From positions 124,001 to 188,000 of the forward strand of contig NZ_FOLE01000005.1 in NCBI RefSeq assembly GCF_900112255.1: a stretch of DNA of 64,000 bases, in the 5' to 3' direction. The notes beneath the pieces are model-generated. The model was not told the DNA's origin, made no database searches, and worked only from the letters and a program-made list of their open reading frames with translations. Source of the stretch: Flexibacter flexilis DSM 6793 (lineage in GTDB: Bacteria > Bacteroidota > Bacteroidia > Cytophagales > Flexibacteraceae). The position numbers were made by a program, and so were the translations under genes. Positions 17,329 to 26,618 of this stretch are shown here, piece by piece. Positions within the stretch are counted from its first letter, which is position 1. Each line of letters opens with the position of its first letter.

Positions 17329-18159
17329 TTATAGACTTTGTATTAAATTATGCTTGTAATATTCGGATACCTTTTGTAGTAAATTTACATGGTTTGCCTC
17401 CAATATATTTATTTTTTTGTATTCAATAGATTTTAATTTGTTTTTTATTTTCTTGTGAGGAATTACGTTGTCTGCAATACCCACAAAAAGTACAGTCATT
17501 ATCTTGCGTTGGTTACAATTTGCGGCAATAAGTTCGACGTTCGGTGTTAATTTTCGAAACGCACACCAACTATAATACACTTGCCTACGTTTTTCGGGAT
17601 TGTGCATTTGACTTAAGGCAAATTGCAGCAGTTTTTTATTCACGAGCCTTGCTTTTCCCAACCAATGCACCATATTCAAAAAGAAATCAGGATTTGAAAT
17701 CAGCGACTTAAATATATAACGCATTAGTTGGCTGCCTGTTGCCAGCCGATACCAAAAATTAATATGCAGCCCGTCGGGAGCCGCCAATATAAGTTGATTC
17801 AGGCGTGTGGGAAATAATTCTGCCAGACACAAAGCTATTTTTGCGCCCAAACTAAAGCCCATTACACCAAATTGTTGAATCTGTTTTTCTTGTAAAAATG
17901 CCTCAAAAATATTTTTAACGTCTTGTTTTTCAATGGGTTCGTCGCTATTTGGCCAAATGCTTTCTCCATGAAAAAACAAATCAAAGCTATAAATACAATA
18001 CTCATTTCCTAAGGCTTGCGCCACAGAAAGCCACGCATTTTTATTCTGCCCAAAACCATGAAAAGCCAAAAGTACGCGCTGTCCGTCGCCGTATTGCACA
18101 TAAGAAAGCCGCGTGTTTTTCCAGGCAAAAGGCTCATGCCTTACGATGTGCAAACTCAT
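17329..18159 (-). CDS. Alpha/beta-fold hydrolase
   Basis: Cytoplasmic alpha/beta hydrolase, 276 aa, substrate unknown. The oxyanion region is LLAFHGFGQNKNAW near residue 32, the nucleophile elbow is GFSLGAK (Ser near 104), a candidate acid is in FVGIADNVIPHKK near 228, and the base is the His in LEANHVNLLQK near 256. Its start codon overlaps the last 4 bases of dapF (18156-18159), so the two are translationally coupled. It could also be an esterase or an MhpC-type C-C hydrolase. Confidence 0.8.
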   Translation of the reverse strand: MSLHIVRHEPFAWKNTRLSYVQYGDGQRVLLAFHGFGQNKNAWLSVAQALGNEYCIYSFDLFFHGESIWPNSDEPIEKQDVKNIFEAFLQEKQIQQFGVMGFSLGAKIALCLAELFPTRLNQLILAAPDGLHINFWYRLATGSQLMRYIFKSLISNPDFFLNMVHWLGKARLVNKKLLQFALSQMHNPEKRRQVYYSWCAFRKLTPNVELIAANCNQRKIMTVLFVGIADNVIPHKKIKNKLKSIEYKKINILEANHVNLLQKVSEYYKHNLIQSL

Positions 18160-18944
18160 GCTTGGGCTGAGTATTCAAATGTTCCTTCAAAAACTTTTTG
18201 GGCTGGCCCAATCAAGAAAATATTCTTAAAATGCTCGCTGTCAATGGCTTCAAAAGCAACTTGTAGGTTTCCGCCTAATGTTTTGATGCGAATAGGAGAA
18301 GGCAAATCCACCGAAGCGGTCAGGGCTGCCGCCGTTACGCCTGTGCCGCACGAATAAGTTTCGTCTTCTACACCACGCTCGTAAGTGCGCACAAACAGCG
18401 TATTGTCGGCCTGTTTTTCTACAAAATTAACGTTTGTGCCTACCGCCGCGAATCGGTCGTTATAGCGAATGGCGCGACCTTCTGCAAACACATCTTTGTT
18501 GGTAAGTCCCTGACTGAAAGTAACATAATGCGGCGAACCTGTGTTCATATACGCAAATTCGGGGTTGCGTTCTACGCTGCTTACGTCTTGCATTTTGAGG
18601 CGAATTTCGTTTTCGGGGGTAATGGTGGCCTCGTGCAAACCATCGGTTGCCATAAAAGTAGTGTGCGTGTCGAATAGCCCCAGCGTGTGCGCAAACGCAA
18701 CAGCACAACGGCCACCGTTGCCGCACATCGAACCTTCGTAGCCGTCGGCATTGAAGTAAATCATCTCAAAATCAAAGTCTTGACGCTTCTGAATCAGGAT
18801 AAGGCCGTCCGCACCCACTCCAAAGCGTCGATGACAAAGCAAGGCAACAAGCTGGTTATTTTGGCGGTCAAAAACTCCCGAACGATTGTCTATCATTACA
18901 AAATCGTTGCCTGTTCCCTGATATTTATGAAATATAATTGTCAT
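18156..18944 (-). CDS. dapF: Diaminopimelate epimerase
   Basis: Interconverts LL- and meso-diaminopimelate for lysine and peptidoglycan synthesis; 262 aa, cytoplasmic, cofactor-independent. Both catalytic cysteines are visible, in GSMCGNGGRCA (Cys near 73) and YSCGTGVTAAAL (Cys near 211), with the N-terminal FHKYQGTGNDFVMID motif. It is the first gene of a pair with the alpha/beta hydrolase. A possible structured RNA and terminator lie upstream at 19105-19300. Confidence 0.96.
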   Translation of the reverse strand: MTIIFHKYQGTGNDFVMIDNRSGVFDRQNNQLVALLCHRRFGVGADGLILIQKRQDFDFEMIYFNADGYEGSMCGNGGRCAVAFAHTLGLFDTHTTFMATDGLHEATITPENEIRLKMQDVSSVERNPEFAYMNTGSPHYVTFSQGLTNKDVFAEGRAIRYNDRFAAVGTNVNFVEKQADNTLFVRTYERGVEDETYSCGTGVTAAALTASVDLPSPIRIKTLGGNLQVAFEAIDSEHFKNIFLIGPAQKVFEGTFEYSAQA

Positions 18945-19104
18945 TTTATTGCTTAAATTTTAAATCTCTCTTTATGCTGATTTTTTAGTACTCAATCAAA
19001 ACCATTTCTTAAAACCAAAATCTGTGAAAGGATTGATATATTTTTCTTGCGTTGTATGAGGGCAAAGCGACAAAAATACAAGTGCAAGTTACTAATTGAT
19101 ATTT

Positions 19105-19300
19105 TCAATAAAAAACCCCACTCGAAGCAAGCAGGGTTTTAGCAGAATAAAAAATATATTTGTGAATAAATATTTCTATTTCAAAAGCGAACTACATTAA
19201 AATCGGCGGGAGCATCAACGACACCCCGCCTTGTGTAGAGAGAAGCCTTAACTATATTTCTTTATATCGAAAAGACGGGCGAAGGTAAACATATTTCTTG
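19105..19300 (-). ncRNA. Candidate small structured RNA upstream of dapF
   Basis: On the minus strand a nested stem is formed by CTACA (19238-19234) with TGTAG (19196-19192), and inside it GGCGGG (19230-19225) with CCCGCC (19210-19205), closing a 14-nt loop. About 60 bp downstream a terminator hairpin with a U-run ends the unit at 19112. No reading frame fills the region. It could be a free small RNA or the leader of dapF with early termination. I cannot match it to a known family. Confidence 0.3.
19112..19140 (-). terminator. Terminator-like hairpin upstream of dapF
   Basis: The minus strand reads AAAACCCTGCTTGCTTCGAG then TGGGGTTTTTTATT. It lies upstream of dapF rather than behind any recognised gene, which is why a short transcript is suspected. 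Confidence 0.6.
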
Positions 19301-19396
19301 GGGTTTTCACATAAAAGTTCTTTTCGCAAAAACTATGTTTTATTTTTTAGAAACAGAATTGTAGTGTATTTGCGGCGAGCTATTATTTTTGCAACC

Positions 19397-20209
19397 ATGA
19401 AAAACGATGATTTAAAAGAAATGACCTTCATAGACCACTTGGAGGAGCTGCGCTGGCACGTGATCCGCTCGGTAATTGCCATTGTGGTGTTGGCGGTGGT
19501 TGCCTTTGTGGAAAAACGAATTTTATTCCATGAAATAATATTAGGCCCTTCCCGCCCCGACTTCTGGACATATAAAATGATGTGCCAACTCGCACAAATT
19601 GTAGATCAACCGTTTTTGTGTGTGGAGCAGCTTAATTTTACGATTCAGAGCCGCAACATGACAGGCCAGTTTACGACGCACCTTTCCATTTCGATTTTGG
19701 CGGGTTTTGTCATTGCCTTTCCGTATGTGTTTTGGGAATTATGGCGTTTTATTGCGCCAGGTTTGTATCACGAGGAACGCAAAATTACGCGCTGGGCGGT
19801 GCTGTCGGTGAGTACTTTATTCCTGACGGGTATTTTGTTTGGCTATTATATCGTAGCTCCGCTTTCCATCAACTTTTTGGCCAACTACCAAATAGACGAA
19901 AGCATCATCAACGAATTTGACTTACTCTCTTACATAGAGGTACTTACAATGATGGTTTTGGCCTGTGGCCTGATGTTCCAATTGCCGATGGTGGTGTACG
20001 CACTTTCCAAAGCGGGCATTGTTACGCCGCATTTGATGCGCCATTTCCGTCGTCATGCGGCTGTCGTGATTCTGTTGATTGCGGCTATTCTTACGCCAAG
20101 CCCCGACGTAATGAGTCAGTTAATCGTGGCTATCCCGATTTATTTGCTTTACGAGCTTAGTATTTTTGTGTCGGCCTACGTGGAACGCCAAAAACTCAGA
20201 AGCAACTAA
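19397..20209 (+). CDS. tatC: Sec-independent protein translocase TatC
   Basis: Core subunit of the twin-arginine translocase, which binds the RR signal of folded substrates; 270 aa, inner membrane, six hydrophobic segments. The N-terminal signature is MTFIDHLEELRWHVIRS (conserved Glu-Glu), followed by the FWELWRFIAPGLY motif near residue 118 and a TM5-TM6 region with TPSPDVMSQLIVAIPIYLLY. I start it at ATG 19397; the frame extends 33 codons upstream without family similarity. No tatA/B is adjacent. A Tat-signal alcohol dehydrogenase is encoded at 60254-61438. Confidence 0.95.
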   Translation: MKNDDLKEMTFIDHLEELRWHVIRSVIAIVVLAVVAFVEKRILFHEIILGPSRPDFWTYKMMCQLAQIVDQPFLCVEQLNFTIQSRNMTGQFTTHLSISILAGFVIAFPYVFWELWRFIAPGLYHEERKITRWAVLSVSTLFLTGILFGYYIVAPLSINFLANYQIDESIINEFDLLSYIEVLTMMVLACGLMFQLPMVVYALSKAGIVTPHLMRHFRRHAAVVILLIAAILTPSPDVMSQLIVAIPIYLLYELSIFVSAYVERQKLRSN

Positions 20210-20237
20210 TTTTTGTTTGAATAAAAAATTTTGAAGA

Positions 20238-20285
20238 AATGCAGCCGCACAAGATTCTTATTTTTGCGGCTGCATCTTTGTTTTG
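20238..20285 (+). terminator. tatC terminator
   Basis: AATGCAGCCGC, a 17-nt loop, GCGGCTGCATCTTTGTTTT: an 11-bp stem and U-rich tail starting 29 bp after the tatC stop. Confidence 0.75.
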
Positions 20286-20386
20286 GTTGGCAAACATTGC
20301 GCTGGTTTTCCTAATTTTGGCGCGAGATTTGCAGCCGCAAACACAACGCTGTGATTCACAGCATTTCCAACAGACCAATATTTTAA

Positions 20387-22003
20387 ATGCGAAACAAACT
20401 AATTGTACTTTTGCTTTGGCTCGGCAGCTTGCCCACAGCATTATATGCCCAACAAACAGGGATTAAAAGCGAATCTTTAGAAGGCTTTAAGATTAGAGGC
20501 GAAGATGTACGCCAATTTAGGGGCAATGTGCAAGTCAATCAACCTGGTAAAATGTTGTATTGCGATTTGCTCAATAGTTTTGTTCAATCCAAAAAATTTG
20601 AAGCCTTCGGCAATGTGCGTATCGTGCAAGACGACGGCTCGACGGCCACCAGCGACACGCTTCATTTCTTTGAAAGCAACCAATTGGCCAAGCTGCGCGG
20701 CAATGTTACACTCAACGACAAAGGCAAAATCCTGACTACCCGTTCGCTGGATTATCACATGAACGAAGGTTCGGCCTACTACTATTCGGGCGGCAAAATC
20801 GTGGACGGCAAAAACACGCTGACCAGTACCATTGGCGAATATAATCGTAATTCTAAAACGATGATTTTCAAAAAGAAAGTTCGTTTGGTAAGCGAAAATT
20901 ATACGCTCGAAACCGATACGTTGCGTTACAATACCGAAACCAAAGTGGCGTATTTTTCGGGGCCAACCACCATCACGACCGCCGAAGGCGTACTCAAATC
21001 CAACAAAGGCGAATACGACACCAACACCGAAACTGCTTCGTTTGAAGGCCGTTCCAACGTAAACACGCCCGAATACAAACTTACCAGTGATTATTCGACT
21101 TACAACAAAGCACAAGACAGAGGTTTTGCGAAAGGAAAAGTCGTGATGTTTTCTAAAAAAGACAGCATTACCATTTTTGGCGACGAGGCGATTTACTCCA
21201 AAAATAGCGGCTATTCCAAAGTATATGGCCATGTGCTGATGAAAACACCAGCCGAAAAAGATACCATGTTTCTGACAGCCGACACGCTACTTTCGGTGGG
21301 CAGCCCCGACCCCAAAACTGGTCGCGCAAAACCAAGTAAATTATTGGCTTACAACCATGTACGAATTTTCAAATCTGACATTCAGGCCATTTGCGATTCG
21401 TTGGTATATAATTTTGCCGACTCAACTATTTATTTTTATCAAGACCCCGTCCTTTGGAACGCGGGCAGCCAACTAACTGCCGATTCGGTTTGGCTTTTGC
21501 AAAAAAACAACACGCCCGACAAAATGTATATGCGCGGCAACGCCTTCATTATCAGCCGCGACAGCCTCAAAAACTTTAACCAAGTAAAAGGCAAAAATAT
21601 GTTGGCGTTTTTTAATAAAAACCAAATTCAGCGCATCAACGTAAACGGCAACGGCCAAAGTATTTACTTTGCACTCGAAGGCGACACGGCACTGACGGGC
21701 ATGAACCGCGTGAATTGCAGCAACATGATTGTTCGGTTTAAAGAAAAAAACAAACTCAATAATATCACTTTCCTCACCAAACCCGACGCAGCTTTCATTC
21801 CGCCGCACGAGTTGCAAGAACCCGAAAAACGCTTCAAGGGATTCAAGTGGCGCGTAGAAGAACGCCCAACCAAAAAGAGCGTAACGGGAGTGTATTACAC
21901 GCCAGAACCCGAACCAAAAAAGCAAAGCAAAAAAACTGCGGCAAGCAGCAATTCGGGCAAAAGCAATTCCAAATCAACGAAGACCAAAACAAAGAAAAAA
22001 TAG
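20387..22003 (+). CDS. OstA/LptA-like periplasmic protein
   Basis: Predicted exported protein of 538 aa with OstA/LptA-type beta-jellyroll repeats, probably in lipopolysaccharide transport between the membranes. It has a signal peptide (MRNKLIVLLLWLGSLPTALYAQ). Repeated GNVR- and GKVV-type strands follow, such as FRGNVQVNQPGKML near 45, AFGNVRIVQDDGSTATSDTL near 75 and TADTLLSVG near 300. The C-terminal 50 residues are Lys/Ser/Thr-rich. It ends TAG at 22001-22003, sharing one base with the GTG of the aminotransferase gene. Role is inferred from the family. Confidence 0.82.
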   Translation: MRNKLIVLLLWLGSLPTALYAQQTGIKSESLEGFKIRGEDVRQFRGNVQVNQPGKMLYCDLLNSFVQSKKFEAFGNVRIVQDDGSTATSDTLHFFESNQLAKLRGNVTLNDKGKILTTRSLDYHMNEGSAYYYSGGKIVDGKNTLTSTIGEYNRNSKTMIFKKKVRLVSENYTLETDTLRYNTETKVAYFSGPTTITTAEGVLKSNKGEYDTNTETASFEGRSNVNTPEYKLTSDYSTYNKAQDRGFAKGKVVMFSKKDSITIFGDEAIYSKNSGYSKVYGHVLMKTPAEKDTMFLTADTLLSVGSPDPKTGRAKPSKLLAYNHVRIFKSDIQAICDSLVYNFADSTIYFYQDPVLWNAGSQLTADSVWLLQKNNTPDKMYMRGNAFIISRDSLKNFNQVKGKNMLAFFNKNQIQRINVNGNGQSIYFALEGDTALTGMNRVNCSNMIVRFKEKNKLNNITFLTKPDAAFIPPHELQEPEKRFKGFKWRVEERPTKKSVTGVYYTPEPEPKKQSKKTAASSNSGKSNSKSTKTKTKKK

Positions 22004-23193
22004 TGTTATCTAACCGCCAGCTTTTTTTACAAAATTTAGCACAAACTACTGATTTTCCGTTACTTATCGAGATAGAACGCGCCGAAGGCGTTTATATGTA
22101 CGCACCCGACGGAAAACGCTATACCGACCTAATTTCGGGCATCGGGGTAAGCAACGTAGGCCACCGACACCCGCGCGTAATCGAGGCGATTCATGCCCAA
22201 ACAGACCGCTATTTGCACTTGATGGTGTACGGCGAATATGTACAGTCGCCGCAAACGCAATTGGCCGCTGCCTTGGTGCAGACTTTGCCGCCCAATCTGG
22301 ACAATGTGTATTTGGTCAATTCGGGAAGCGAAGCCGTAGAAGGCGCGATTAAATTGGCCAAACGCTACACTGGCCGCAGGCGTTTTTTGAGTGCCGTCAA
22401 TGCCTATCACGGTTCGTCGCATGGCGCACTTTCGGCAGGTGGCAACGAGATTTTCAAACAAAATTACCGCCCTCTGCTACCCGAAATGTATAATATTCGA
22501 TTTGGAGAAATGGCAGATTTAGAACAGATTAGCACCGAAACAGCCGCCGTAATACTGGAAACCGTGCAAGGCGAAGCAGGCGTACGCGTGGCAAGTGCCG
22601 AATACATGCAGGCTTTGCGCGAGCGTTGCACACGAACGGGTACGCTCTTGATTTTGGACGAAATACAAGCAGGTTTCGGACGTACGGGCAAGTTTTGGGG
22701 ATTTGAACATTACGGCATTGCGCCCGACATTTTGGTTTGCGCCAAAGGCATGGGCGGCGGTATGCCGATTGGGGCGTTTATTTCTTCTCAAAAAATAATG
22801 GGGAGTTTTAAAAACAACCCACTTTTAGGACATATCACGACTTTTGGCGGCCACCCCGTGAGTGCGGCGGCTTCGTTGGCTACGCTGCAAGTACTTCAAA
22901 ATGAGAACTTAGTGGCAGACGTAGAACGCAAAGCCAATTTATTCAAAGAATATTTACAACACTCCGCCATACACCAAATCCGCAACAAAGGACTAATGAT
23001 GGCCGTAGAAATGCAGTCGTTCGAGGTGCTCAAAGCTGTGATAGACCGCGCCATTGAGTTGGGTGTCATTACGGACTGGTTTTTGTTTTGTGATAATTCG
23101 ATGCGCATTGCGCCGCCACTTACCATCACCGACGAGCAAATTCGCGAGTCTTGCGAAGTGATTTTGCAAGCAATCCGCGAAATTTGCGAGTAA
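22003..23193 (+). CDS. Class III (PLP) aminotransferase
   Basis: PLP-dependent aminotransferase of the acetylornithine/GABA type, 396 aa, cytoplasmic. Visible are NSGSEAVEGAIKLAKRYTGR (PLP phosphate loop) near residue 107, ILDEIQAGFGRTGKFWGFEHYG near 217 (Asp to the pyridine nitrogen) and the Schiff-base Lys in LVCAKGMGGGMPIGAF near 247. The start is GTG at 22003, overlapping the preceding stop as TAGTG, so translation is coupled to the OstA-like gene. An ATG far upstream (21847) lies within the previous gene and encodes nothing conserved. Substrate unknown. Confidence 0.9.
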   Translation: MLSNRQLFLQNLAQTTDFPLLIEIERAEGVYMYAPDGKRYTDLISGIGVSNVGHRHPRVIEAIHAQTDRYLHLMVYGEYVQSPQTQLAAALVQTLPPNLDNVYLVNSGSEAVEGAIKLAKRYTGRRRFLSAVNAYHGSSHGALSAGGNEIFKQNYRPLLPEMYNIRFGEMADLEQISTETAAVILETVQGEAGVRVASAEYMQALRERCTRTGTLLILDEIQAGFGRTGKFWGFEHYGIAPDILVCAKGMGGGMPIGAFISSQKIMGSFKNNPLLGHITTFGGHPVSAAASLATLQVLQNENLVADVERKANLFKEYLQHSAIHQIRNKGLMMAVEMQSFEVLKAVIDRAIELGVITDWFLFCDNSMRIAPPLTITDEQIRESCEVILQAIREICE

Positions 23194-23216
23194 CCAAAGT
23201 AGTTCATTTTTAATAA

Positions 23217-23273
23217 AAATAAACCTCGCCGCCTGATTGCTTATAACCCAGAATCAGGCGGCGAGGTTTATTT
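23217..23273. terminator. Long perfect bidirectional terminator
   Basis: AAAATAAACCTCGCCGCC continues into a stem of about 23 bp (loop near GCTTATAACCCAG) closing with GGCGGCGAGGTTTATTTTA. It separates the convergent aminotransferase and T9SS cargo genes. Confidence 0.9.
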
Positions 23274-23277
23274 TAGT

Positions 23278-25470
23278 TTATTGCTGCACCATCAATTTTT
23301 GGGTAGTGCTTCCCTTATCCGTCTGAATGCGAACCAAATACATACCTGCGGGCATATCCTTGAGCGAAATAGAGAGGCGATTATCGCCTTGATGTGCATG
23401 ATGTAAATACTCTTTTCCAAGCATATCCAAAATACGAATGTCTGCCTCTTGCGTGGCTACTGGAAGTTCTAAGGAAAAAGCCTGTTTGGCGGGATTGGGG
23501 TACAGATTCACTGCAATAGAGGAATATTTCGGACTGCGAATACCTGTCGGAAGCATTGGCTCATAAGCGGCATAATACACATTATCATTCGCTTTTATAA
23601 ATAGTAAACTATCATTGGACATGGCCTTTTGCAACTGTAGAACAAGAGGAAAATCTGCCACAAAAACAGCCGCATTTATGTCTCCTTCGTAGCGATAGAT
23701 TTTGCCATAGCCCTGCCAATAGTCACTACGTGCAATAAAATACATTTGTTCTCCTATGTTAAATGCACCACCTTGGTGCAAATAAGCAGGGAAAGTTTTC
23801 TTTGTCCAAGTAAGGCCATTATCAACTGAATGGAAATAGGTGCTGTCGTAATTTAAAGCAACAAACACCTCATTCCCATGATGCGCTGGGCCTGCTTGAC
23901 TAAATTCTGCTACATTGTTCGTGAAATTACATTTAATCCATGTCTCGGCATTGTCTGTACTGCGATATAAATCCCAGCCTCTGTACTGGTACAAGATATT
24001 ATTGACCAAAAACAAGTAATTACCACCATAGTCAGTAGTAGGTTTGCCTGTATTTTTCAGCGTCCAACTATAGCCACCATCTTCACTGCGATAAACCAAG
24101 CCACCCAAACCCAATGAAATAAAAACATAAGGGTCTTTTTGTACAATGCCATAACTTGTCTGATTAGGAGGCAAACTCAGATTGTCTGTATCCCAAGCCA
24201 AACCATTGGCGTAGCCATGTTTCAGCAATTTATCATAAGCCAAAATATTGTCATTGTCTTGCAAATGATAACTACTGTAGTAGTTCCAATCGGCTTCTAA
24301 AATAAAAGAAGAACTTTGTAGATTATCTTCCGAAAGTGCATACAGACTTTTGGAGTTATCTGTTCTGCTAAATAATACCTTATTCTCCTGAACATCTAAT
24401 AATGTAATTCGGTCATCTGCACTATTAATGCCATTGTTACGCGCTTCCCAAAACAATGTTTGTGGGTCATAACGAAACAAGCCTCTGGAAGTGCTTGCCC
24501 AAATCGTATCCTGCTGAAATACCAGGCCTGAGATATTGCCTAATGTGTAAGGTTGCCATGCCCCCACTTTTTCCCAAGCCAAGCCATTGAGTTTATAGAC
24601 CCCATCTTGGCCTGTAAGGTAAAGAGTATTTTGGTGTGCATAAAGTTTAGATTCACCATTAAGTGATTTTTTATGCAGCCCTGCCCCTATCACTTGGGTG
24701 GTGGTATCTGGCAAGACGCGTCGCAAGATGGTGAGAGAATCCGCTAATTGATTAATGGTATAAAGCTCATTATTTAGTATTTCAAAATTAGATACGCTTC
24801 CCATACAAACCCTTAACCAGTTATGTCCATTATCTATGGATTTAACTAAACGATAACCATAAAAACCTGAATTTTCTGGTTTTGCGTAACTTAAATATAA
24901 AGCATTGCCTGTGCTTTTTCCACTATAAGGCGATTTTATTTTAATATTATCAGGGGCATTGAAAGTGATTGGTTTAAACTGCCATGTAATAGTATCTGCT
25001 TTTAGTATAAAAAGACTATCCTGATGTAGTGTCCCCATTTCACCAATTGCTAAAACTGAATCTTGATGTAACAAAAAGACATCTGCCCAATTCCTTATAT
25101 TATTAATATTAGGAGTCATTGGGATGAGTGTATCTGTCCAAGATTCTGTCGTATAATCTTTTAGTTTTATTTGGTTGCCTCCGACCCAAACCAATCGCCC
25201 TCCTACTTGTTTCAGATAGCGCGCAGGATAAAAATATCCATATAGGGGATCATAACTACTCCAAGTATTTGCCTGATTAGCGGAAATATAATTAGAATCA
25301 TTAGCGTAAGCATACATATTGCCTTTGTATATAGCCCCAAGTGCTACATATCCTCCAATAGAAGGTGTTTTTATTTTTTGCCAATCGCCCATTTGTAATG
25401 GTTGCGCTTGCACAACTGATAAGTGACAGAACAAAAGGCATAGAATAGCGGTTTTTAAAAGGTTTTTCAT
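23278..25470 (-). CDS. T9SS-sorted beta-propeller protein (730 aa)
   Basis: Predicted extracellular protein. The signal peptide is about residues 1-22 (LLFCHLSVVQAQ). The body (about 25-640) has repeats of the sialidase/BNR (Asp-box-like) kind: YRSEDGGYSWTLKNTG, YRSTDNAETWIKC, HSVDNGLTWTK and KSIDNGHNWLRV. These point to a multibladed propeller like YCF48/VPS10-type proteins. The C-terminal 75 residues are a T9SS type A sorting domain (NLYPNPAKQAFSLEL, DMLGKEY, PAGMYLVRI, TTQKLMVQQ). No catalytic residues for a sialidase were found; a binding or structural role is likely. Confidence 0.85.
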   Translation of the reverse strand: MKNLLKTAILCLLFCHLSVVQAQPLQMGDWQKIKTPSIGGYVALGAIYKGNMYAYANDSNYISANQANTWSSYDPLYGYFYPARYLKQVGGRLVWVGGNQIKLKDYTTESWTDTLIPMTPNINNIRNWADVFLLHQDSVLAIGEMGTLHQDSLFILKADTITWQFKPITFNAPDNIKIKSPYSGKSTGNALYLSYAKPENSGFYGYRLVKSIDNGHNWLRVCMGSVSNFEILNNELYTINQLADSLTILRRVLPDTTTQVIGAGLHKKSLNGESKLYAHQNTLYLTGQDGVYKLNGLAWEKVGAWQPYTLGNISGLVFQQDTIWASTSRGLFRYDPQTLFWEARNNGINSADDRITLLDVQENKVLFSRTDNSKSLYALSEDNLQSSSFILEADWNYYSSYHLQDNDNILAYDKLLKHGYANGLAWDTDNLSLPPNQTSYGIVQKDPYVFISLGLGGLVYRSEDGGYSWTLKNTGKPTTDYGGNYLFLVNNILYQYRGWDLYRSTDNAETWIKCNFTNNVAEFSQAGPAHHGNEVFVALNYDSTYFHSVDNGLTWTKKTFPAYLHQGGAFNIGEQMYFIARSDYWQGYGKIYRYEGDINAAVFVADFPLVLQLQKAMSNDSLLFIKANDNVYYAAYEPMLPTGIRSPKYSSIAVNLYPNPAKQAFSLELPVATQEADIRILDMLGKEYLHHAHQGDNRLSISLKDMPAGMYLVRIQTDKGSTTQKLMVQQ

Positions 25471-25639
25471 GTGGGAATTAGATAGGGGTTAAATAAAAAT
25501 TGTTTGGCAAATTGCGTTTATTTTACAATCACCTCAAAACTATTTTATGTTTTTTAACGCTTTTTAGCAGTTTTTAACATTTCCTAAAGTAAAACTTTTT
25601 GCAATGTATTTCTTTTCTCAGCCACTTCTTTCAAACAAA

Positions 25640-25675
25640 AAACCCTGATAAATGCTTGACACTTATCAGGGTTAA
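25640..25675 (-). terminator. Terminator of the fatty-acid operon
   Basis: The minus strand reads TTAACCCTGATAAG-TGTCAAGC-ATTTATCAGGGTT followed by a T-run, 8 bp after the stop of the last gene at 25683. Confidence 0.8.
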
Positions 25676-25682
25676 ATATCTT

Positions 25683-26600
25683 TTACTTTTCTGCGCGGGC
25701 TACTGTTTGGGCATTATTGGAATGTACGGGTTCGCGCAATGTCATCGGCCTGAGCAAACCTTCTTGCGCTACGGTAGCCACCAACTCTCCCGCCCTGCTG
25801 AATATATGACCCGAAGCGAAGCCACGCGCCCCAGCCGCAGCAGGCGAAACCATATCGAACAAAAGCCAATCCGTCAGGTCTGTAACGGGCTTATGAAACC
25901 AAATGGCATGGTCTAAACTCGCCATTTGCGTATTGATATAATTGTACTTGTTGCCATGCGCAAGCAAGGCCGTTCCCAGAATATTATAATCCGAAGCGTA
26001 AGCAATGAGCTGTTGAATATGCGGCAGACTGATATTTTCGGGTACATCTTTAAATCGAAACCAAACTTGGCTTTTGTTCTGCAACTGTGCCGAATCCGAA
26101 TAATCGGGCTGAAAACACGAACGCATCTCAAGTGGTCGTTCCGCATTCACAAACAAACTCATTCGCGCCTGTTCATGAGCATCTTCCATAAACGATAAAT
26201 CTATCCAACCTGAAAGCGTTTCGGGAGCAGGCACTTGCGGCATAGTTACCTGATGCGCCACACCGACTTCTTCGCCCTGAAACGATGCTGCCATCACAAA
26301 AATAGGCACGTCATTTTGTTTGGCTGTTACAAAACGAGTCGTGAAACTGCCACCATCTCTGACTGCTGCCACTTCATAACTTACAGGAAGTTTGAGGTTG
26401 CCAGGCAATACAAAATAGCAATGCAACGAATGACAAACGCGTTCCTTCGTGACGGTTCGAGTGGCGGCGTTCAGTGCTTGCGCCACCACTTGCCCTCCAA
26501 AAATATTGGGGCTACCCATGAAGCGACTTTTTCCCACAAAAACCCTTTCGGATTGTTGCTCCAGTTCTATAATTTCCAGTAATTCCGTTGTGGTTTGCAT
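25683..26600 (-). CDS. Acyl-CoA thioesterase II, TesB family
   Basis: Hydrolyses acyl-CoA to free fatty acid and CoA; 305 aa, cytoplasmic double hot-dog protein. The N-terminal half has VFVGKSRFMGSPNIFGGQVVAQALNAA near residue 20. The C-terminal half has the active-site Asp region LASLDHAIWFHKP near 228 and DWLLFDMVSPAAAGARGFASGHIF near 250. It is the last gene of a four-gene operon, 18 bp after the acyl-CoA ligase gene. A product-relief role for excess acyl-CoA is inferred. Confidence 0.9.
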   Translation of the reverse strand: MQTTTELLEIIELEQQSERVFVGKSRFMGSPNIFGGQVVAQALNAATRTVTKERVCHSLHCYFVLPGNLKLPVSYEVAAVRDGGSFTTRFVTAKQNDVPIFVMAASFQGEEVGVAHQVTMPQVPAPETLSGWIDLSFMEDAHEQARMSLFVNAERPLEMRSCFQPDYSDSAQLQNKSQVWFRFKDVPENISLPHIQQLIAYASDYNILGTALLAHGNKYNYINTQMASLDHAIWFHKPVTDLTDWLLFDMVSPAAAGARGFASGHIFSRAGELVATVAQEGLLRPMTLREPVHSNNAQTVARAEK

Positions 26601-26618
26601 AGCTGATTAGAGTGCTTT

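Noticed and set aside
20239-20466. Plus-strand frame starting MQPHKILIFAAAS with a hydrophobic start
   Set aside because: It begins within the tatC terminator hairpin and overlaps the signal-peptide codons of the OstA-like gene in another frame.
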